NCBI GenBank assembly: GCA_030568195.1
Contig: JAJLTO010000006.1
Coordinates: forward strand, 62,001 to 126,000
Origin: Dipodascopsis uninucleata var. uninucleata
Taxonomy: Eukaryota > Ascomycota > Lipomycetes > Lipomycetales > Lipomycetaceae
Length of the DNA stretch: 64,000 nt
Direction of reading: 5' to 3'
Positions 58,881 to 64,000 of the stretch are shown here, piece by piece (within the stretch, counting starts at the first letter, position 1; every line of letters begins with the position of its first letter). Both the position numbers and the translations under genes were made by a program. The notes below the pieces were generated by a model, which was not told the DNA's origin, made no database searches, and worked only from the letters and a program-made list of their open reading frames with translations.

Positions 58881-58911
58881 ACTGAGGTGCGCTTATTAAG
58901 CGCACCTCAGT
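58881..58911. repeat. Perfect 15-bp inverted repeat, 1-nt spacer
   Basis: The left arm ACTGAGGTGCGCTTA (58881-58895) and right arm TAAGCGCACCTCAGT (58897-58911) are exact reverse complements around a single T. It overlaps a second small palindrome GTACGTAC (58910-58917). A perfect 31-bp near-palindrome is not expected by chance in 64 kb. It could be a dimer-binding site, a cruciform, or an RNA hairpin with a small opened loop; no duplicated flanks or transposon remains are seen. Confidence 0.9.
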
Positions 58912-59117
58912 ACGTACCTCGAAACAACATGGTTCTATACACATGGCGTATGCATTGCAGAGACGAGATACTTTGCTCAGCTAAACCAAAAGAGACAACG
59001 ACGCGAGCATGTGCAGATACTAATATATCCCGAATAGTCTCAAGGGTCGTTGTAATCATTAGAGTACTGTTTGTCGAACACAACTACAGTAGAGAAGAAT
59101 GGGCTTGTCCAGGTCTC

Positions 59118-59156
59118 GTTTCGCGTTTAACTGCTGCATGCAGATTCACGCGAAAC
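59118..59156. promoter_or_regulatory. Inverted pair of ACGCGAAA cell-cycle-type boxes
   Basis: GTTTCGCGT at 59118-59126 and its exact reverse complement ACGCGAAAC at 59148-59156 surround a CTGCATGCAG palindrome (59134-59143). ACGCGAAA fits both the SCB core (CRCGAAA) and the MCB core (ACGCG), the sites of the SBF and MBF G1/S factors. It lies about 1.46 kb before the cyclin ATG. Binding is inferred. Confidence 0.45.
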
Positions 59157-60615
59157 AGGTGGCGTTAACGTTGTATGTACCTAATTTTGCTGCGTATAAG
59201 AGCAGCCGCCACGGCTGTGCACTATGCACCCACCGACAAGCCGCGTTTTCGTAGCTCGCTACATTGTGTAGGGTAAAAGTCCTTTATCCTGCCATAGACT
59301 TGGCTATGACCCAGCCTTCTTAAGCAGAGCGGCACGAGGACTAGCATATGACAGTGATTGCCATCAGCTGTGCATGTAGTGGCGGGAAATACAGTAAACA
59401 GTAATAAAAATAGCAGCAAGGCAGAGAGCGACTCAATTCTTTGGAAAGAACTACAAGATCTGGACGCGAGCAGCAATCGTGCTGCGCACAACTAGGTAAA
59501 GAGAAACGAGAAGTAAATGAGAATAATGCGTATAAGCATACCTAAAGAGAGTAGAACGAACGGATCTCTAGCCTAAAACAAACAAGGAGGACTATGCTGA
59601 AAAACCGGATTTCTGACGAGCGAGATTCGTGGAAAATCGGTTTATCGTGTAGTCGTCGGCGTTAATGCCCAAAATCTCTTTTGGTAGTACATCCTTCATG
59701 GCTTTTTGAATTTTGCGTTTTCCCACTTTTGACTTTTTGCGGCAATACCATATACTCTGGCAATGTGCGAAAATAGTACCGAGAGAGCAACCCTGCTCCC
59801 GTTACACACTTATGCTAATTTTGGCTCTTTTTGCCTATTTTATCCACCGCATAACCCCTTTGGCCGGGCAACCCTCCTGACTGCAAAATGGCCATAAAAT
59901 TGTCGGTGAGTTTGCTTTTTGGTTTCTGATTCTAATTACTATTAGTGTCGTTCCTGTCATAAAATACATTTTCGTTCTATGTTTCGATTCCTCTTCCTCT
60001 TCCTCTTCTTTTTTCTACTTATTCTATATATTTTCTTGTCTGATATCTGATATAGAACCACCTATCTATATATTATCGGTCTGCACTTGTCCATACTTCT
60101 TGTTGACCATATCTAGTTTTCTTGTGTGCATTACCAGTAGAATAGTGCTAGTACATAGAATAGTACATTGAGTGTTGCTACTGCATCTTCCATTACACGC
60201 GCCCGTCACATATGCGCTGCATTTTCACAAACCACGAGCTTTCATCACGGTTTTATTTCCTTTGCGGTCGACTATTATACTGCTGAAACATTTACTTATT
60301 CTCGGCACTGTTCTGCGCGCTACTGATTTATTTCGCTTTGCGTCATCTCGCCTTTTGAGTGCACTACTCAACATCACTGACTCACTCTCCGTCATCGTAA
60401 AATTTAGCCTCTGCAACTAACTAGTATGCGAATGAATGATAATCATATGATATAGAAGCAAAAGTAAGTCTTCCAATTCATTCGTACACTATATTCACTC
60501 TGGCTCTGCTAGTAAAATTTGCTATTTGCATATATCACCATTAGAAGCGGTATCAGCAGCAGCGACTAAAACAACAGCGTCATATTTCACCTGCTATCTT
60601 GTCTTAGCCGACCCA

Positions 60616-61491
60616 ATGATGTTGTCACCGGTTTCATCACCAAATTCCCCTCACTGCCACAAGGTAGACAAAGTTGAGCGGATACCAATAGGCTCACTTT
60701 CTTCTGAAGATGCCCTCGATCTGTTGATAACTGGCCTTCAGCAAATGATCTCTCTTGTTCCTACGGACGTGGAATCTTGGGTTCAGGCATATATTCTCAG
60801 CGGTCATCATGATTTAATGGTAGGACGCTCGCAGGTCCCAACAGCACCACCATCACCTCCTCTAGACGTTCCGGATGACTCTACCAAGTATGCCAATTTC
60901 ACTGATAGTGTATCAGACGCTAGAAAACAGTCACTTGTATCTACAGATTATTCTGAATCAGTATCTTCAAGTGCTGTGGATTCGACGTCATCAGTGTCAG
61001 GGTCGTCATATTCTTCTCCAGCATCTTCTCCATTATCATCAGTAGCATCTTCATGTCCATCTGTTCAGCCGCCGACTGACAGAATGAGCCAGCAATCAAT
61101 AATATCGCGGAGATTTTGGTCGAAAACTGCACCTGATATTGACATACAGAAATATTTAAAGCGCGTGCATCAGTACTGTCCAAATTCTACTGCAGTATAC
61201 CTAGCTACAAGTTTATATATCTATAGGTTATGCATTGAACGGCATTTAATTCCACTAACTAAGCTTAATGTGCATCGCCTCGTTATTGCTGGTCTTCGAG
61301 TCGCATGTAAGTCGCTTGAAGATGTCAACTATCCACAGCGTCGATTTGCAAAGGTTGGTGGACTCAGCGAACCAGAACTTTCCAGGTTAGAAATTGGTTT
61401 TCTTTTCCTGCTGGACTTTGACTTAAAGGTCGACCTTGATGTCCTGGAAGCCCAAGCGGCATATCTGAATCGTCTGGCTACAGTACAGTAG
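60616..61491 (+). CDS. Pho80/Pcl-type cyclin
   Basis: Intronless, 291 aa from the ATG pair at 60616; the frame is open upstream to about 60451 but has no ATG there. A helical N-terminal segment (SSEDALDLLITGLQQMISLV) and a Ser/Pro-rich linker precede the cyclin box, which runs from DIDIQKYLKRVHQYC through AVYLATSLYIYRLCIERHL and LNVHRLVIAGLRVACKSLED to LSRLEIGFLFLLDFDLKVD. This is the PHO80-like cyclin pattern; partners are Pho85-type kinases acting in phosphate, glycogen or cell-cycle control. I cannot assign it to Pho80, Pcl6/7 or Pcl1/2. The 4.4 kb upstream region suggests complex regulation. A 5' UTR intron is possible: GTGAGT follows an upstream ATG frame near 59905, but no in-phase acceptor was found. 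Confidence 0.88.
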   Translation: MMLSPVSSPNSPHCHKVDKVERIPIGSLSSEDALDLLITGLQQMISLVPTDVESWVQAYILSGHHDLMVGRSQVPTAPPSPPLDVPDDSTKYANFTDSVSDARKQSLVSTDYSESVSSSAVDSTSSVSGSSYSSPASSPLSSVASSCPSVQPPTDRMSQQSIISRRFWSKTAPDIDIQKYLKRVHQYCPNSTAVYLATSLYIYRLCIERHLIPLTKLNVHRLVIAGLRVACKSLEDVNYPQRRFAKVGGLSEPELSRLEIGFLFLLDFDLKVDLDVLEAQAAYLNRLATVQ

Positions 61492-62489
61492 TGGCCATGA
61501 TTCTTTCTCATATTTTCTTTAACTTGTATATTACTATAATTAGTGGGATTTAAATTTGTTTTCGGGGTTTGTAATATTGTTTTTTAATCAGAAATTGTGT
61601 CCGCTTGCTGTCATACGTATACTATATGGCCATTCATGTATATCTATATTGTATAACTGCTAGTTTATACTAGTTATATTCGAAGTCTTGATGGACACCG
61701 GTTGAGATAAGGAAGGTTGTTTGTTTTGTTTTTTGATGGTATGGGACAATCGATTAACGAGGTATATAATGATAAATTTTCATAACGACAATGCTTGCCA
61801 TCTAATATTTCCAGATATCTCCAACTAATTCATTGATCACAGCTGTCATTTATCAACCACATCTTCAGAGTAGTTGCTATCTTCTGTCATTGTTTCACAT
61901 ATTATTTCTCCTGTAGTTATATAAGGCTTTCTTGTGCTATTATTTGTTTGTCTATTGATCATTTCTTGCATATACTGCCTGTCCTCCAAGACGAATTAGT
62001 GAACCTGGTTCACGAACTGGACAGTCATTGGTTCACGTGGGAGCCGCATCCTATTTGAGTATGCGCCATTCTTGACGTAGCCATAGGGTTTAATGCATTT
62101 GCCATGGTACAATCCCCTCGTTAAGTAGCAATTGTGTGTGCCTGTCGGAGACGCCTGCATTTCTCTAGTATTATTGAAAAAGATTTGATGAGAAATCAAA
62201 TAGACCTAAGCATAGTTTCGAACATCTCGCTCTGGTGAGTTTTAGATTATATATTAAAAGAACATAATTCAAGCGGTTGTATAAAGCTTTCATCAGCTAG
62301 TAAAATTCAGCTTACTCTCTTGTAGATGTTATCTCTGACCTGTTGCTATAGCAAGTATCCTGATTATAGAGGAAGAGCATTTGATTGCAGCAGCAGAGCA
62401 GTATCGCGTGGGTGGCTGATTTGCATAATAATTTTCTCAGATAATAGATTATTTTAAACGTACAACTAGTGGATTAGTAGGTCTACTTA
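61492..62489. other. Intergenic, cyclin 3' region and AKR1 promoter
   Basis: A 998 bp tandem spacer. One CACGTG lies at 62034-62039, 451 bp before the AKR1 ATG. No gene or repeat array is seen. Confidence 0.45.
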
Positions 62490-64000
62490 ATGGCGAAGTT
62501 ACCAGATTCTCTTCAGCCAACTACTGAGCTGCAGACTGTCACTGGTCGGAGAGATTCAGACGTACGCCCGGCAAATGGTGGTATCAATGAGACCGGAGAA
62601 GAAGGGCCAAATGGCGTCCCAGCACAGTGTATGTGATGATTTTAAAATAATTCAAGTTGGAAGTGTTAAATGGAGTATCTGAGGTGTAAAATCGGATGAT
62701 ATGATAGTGCTGGGTGCAGAGATAATGCTGACCAAGACTGCGATCTATTCGCATATAATAACAGTATCCGAGTTGATGACAGCTGCCCAGCAAAATGATG
62801 TTTCTGAAATTAGTCGGTTGATCGAATCAGGAGAATACAGTATTCAAGATACATCTCCTGATGGAGCCACTGCGCTACATTGGGCGGCTATCAACAATGG
62901 AATAGAATCGATAAAATATTTAATAGAGCATGGCGCTGAAGTGGACAGAAAGGGAGGCGATCTTTTAGCAACTCCTCTTCACTGGGCCTGTCGGGTAGGT
63001 CTCTCATACGCTGTAAATCTTCTGATACAGTATGGTGCAGACCCACTGAGGACGGATTCACAAGGATTTAATGCACTACATATAGCTGTTCATTCGTCCA
63101 ATGTAATGCTCATCGTTTATCTACTCCATCAAGGAATGCCAGTCGATAATACAGATCCACAGGGTCGTACTGCTCTTCACTGGGCAGCCTACCAGGGTGA
63201 TGCACTTTCTGTGGATATCCTTCTCCGCTGGGGTGCAGATGTCAAACTACGTGATGTCACAGGGTTCACCGCGTTGCATTGGGCAGTCGTCCGAGGAAAT
63301 ATGGCTTCCATGCGTCGACTAATAGAAGAGGGTTCAGAAGTCAAGGCTGAAACAAATGATGGTAAAACACCGGCCATGATTGCTCGTGAGATGATGTGTC
63401 ATCCTGTTTGGCTTCACGCACTAAAGAGAGCAGGCCGTGACGCTGATGGAGTAGTTATTCCTAAACGGTTATCTAAGGATGCCCTGAACTCTATCGTTTT
63501 TTTCTGGCCTTGGCTTACTCTTTGGATGGCACTTTGGCTTTTTACTCATTTCATATCTTTCGTTTCGATACCAGCGGCGATTTTATCAGTATGGGGTCTA
63601 CATACAGGTCTTACAAAATTTATTAGCTATTCACGCTCCAATTCTACTAATCTTTATAAAACTCCATATCTTTGTGGAATATTTTCTGGATCCGCTTTCT
63701 TTGTTGCAGTCATATGGATTACACGGGTCCTTCCACACACATATGAGCTACATCCTATTTTGAATTTTGTATTTTTTGTCGTCTTCGGTCTCTCTATGTT
63801 TTTCTTTGTTAAAAGCGCTCGTATGGATCCGGGATATGTACCAAAGCCATCTGGCGTGTCGGAGCAACGGCAAATTATTGAAGACTTAATTGCTGTTGAG
63901 GAGTATGATTCGCGGCATTTTTGCATTTTCTGCTTTACTCGCAGACCACTTCGAAGCAAGCATTGCCGGTCGTGTGAGCGTTGTGTTGCTCGTTTAGATC
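62490..64000 (+). CDS. AKR1: Ankyrin-repeat DHHC palmitoyltransferase (partial, 3' end outside window)
   Basis: Exon 1 is 62490-62628; exon 2 starts at 62765 and runs off the window end, giving 458 residues so far. The 136 nt intron has a GTATGT donor and CAG acceptor; the join gives QLSELMTAAQQNDVSEI in frame. Five or six ankyrin repeats follow (TALHWAAINNGIESIKYL, TPLHWACRVG, NALHIAVHSSN, TALHWAAYQGD, TALHWAVVRGN). Then come hydrophobic spans from FFWPWLTLWMALWLF, and MDPGYVPKPSGVSEQRQIIE. Last, the start of the cysteine-rich domain appears, with HFCIFCFTRRPLRSKHC; the DHHC tetrad itself lies past the edge. Akr1 palmitoylates casein kinase Yck2 and other cargo at the Golgi and endosomes. 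Confidence 0.95.

Larger units (their letters stand above)
56242..60615. other. 4.4 kb intergenic region between ATG26 and cyclin
   Basis: The longest gene-free interval of the window, between divergent ATG26 and the Pcl cyclin. Reading frames up to 120 codons occur on both strands, but none resembles a protein family and most start without ATG. By eye 57.2-59.9 kb is richer in G+C than the genes around it. It holds a perfect palindrome (58881-58911), an inverted pair of ACGCGAAA words (59118-59156), a (TTCCTC)n tract near 59988-60012, CCCCT words near 57586, 57607 and 59846, and a 13-codon upstream frame at 59888. A long regulated promoter, long 5' leader or noncoding transcript are all possible. 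Confidence 0.55.

Noticed and set aside
58806-59168. 120-codon plus-strand frame in the ATG26-cyclin gap
   Set aside because: It has no ATG at its opening position and no domain, and its composition looks random; it lies in noncoding DNA.
59888-60616. First cyclin exon at the upstream ATG followed by GTGAGT
   Set aside because: No acceptor in the right phase joins it to the cyclin frame; at most an upstream frame or 5' UTR exon.

Overview
The window is nuclear DNA of an AT-rich, intron-containing fungus, most likely an ascomycete. Support comes from the gene set: separate CHO2 and OPI3 phospholipid methyltransferases, an Atg26-type sterol glucosyltransferase, Esa1, Sec1, an Akr1-type palmitoyltransferase and a Pho80/Pcl-type cyclin. 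I inferred 41 spliceosomal introns. Most are 46-140 nt with GTAAGT, GTATGT or GTGAGT donors, and a few are 200-330 nt. Hamartin (TSC1) alongside ATG26 argues against Saccharomyces-like yeasts, and ATG26 argues against Schizosaccharomyces. An early-diverging ascomycete lineage is my best guess, but I cannot place the species. I saw no transposons, rRNA, CRISPR arrays, viral fossils or convincing tRNA genes.

Layout. 0-10 kb: a monocarboxylate-type MFS transporter (-), a 2.6 kb gene-free stretch, a membrane-anchored GT8 glycosyltransferase (+), the Pol I subunit RPA12 (+), deoxyhypusine hydroxylase LIA1 (-) and the GID-complex subunit GID8 (-). 10-22 kb: FIG4 phosphoinositide phosphatase (+), TTI2 (-), SUV3 mitochondrial helicase (-), SEC1 (+). 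22-31 kb: RFA2 (+), FAD1 (+), ESA1 (+), DBP10 (-). 31-45 kb: UBA1 (-), exosome MTR3 (+), CHO2 (-), OPI3 (-), RNH203 (+), an F-box protein (-). 45-56 kb: TSC1 (-), an unrecognised small ORF (+), a SET-domain lysine methyltransferase (-), ATG26 (-). 56-64 kb: a 4.4 kb intergenic region, a Pcl-type cyclin (+), and AKR1 (+), which runs off the window end.

Most of the window is conserved housekeeping genes. The features that stand out are these. (1) CHO2 is only half length: the first methyltransferase domain with a clean stop right after it. It lies next to OPI3 on the same strand, so the two genes for PE-to-PC methylation are physically linked. (2) First coding exons of 3, 6 and 8 nt are inferred in GID8, UBA1 and TSC1. 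(3) ACGCGT boxes lie upstream of RFA2 and RNH203, and an inverted ACGCGAAA pair lies upstream of the cyclin. (4) A perfect 15+1+15 palindrome lies inside the 4.4 kb gap.

Gene models were spliced by hand from frame continuity, splice consensus and remembered family sequences. Exon joins are inferences except where the protein match across the junction is stated.
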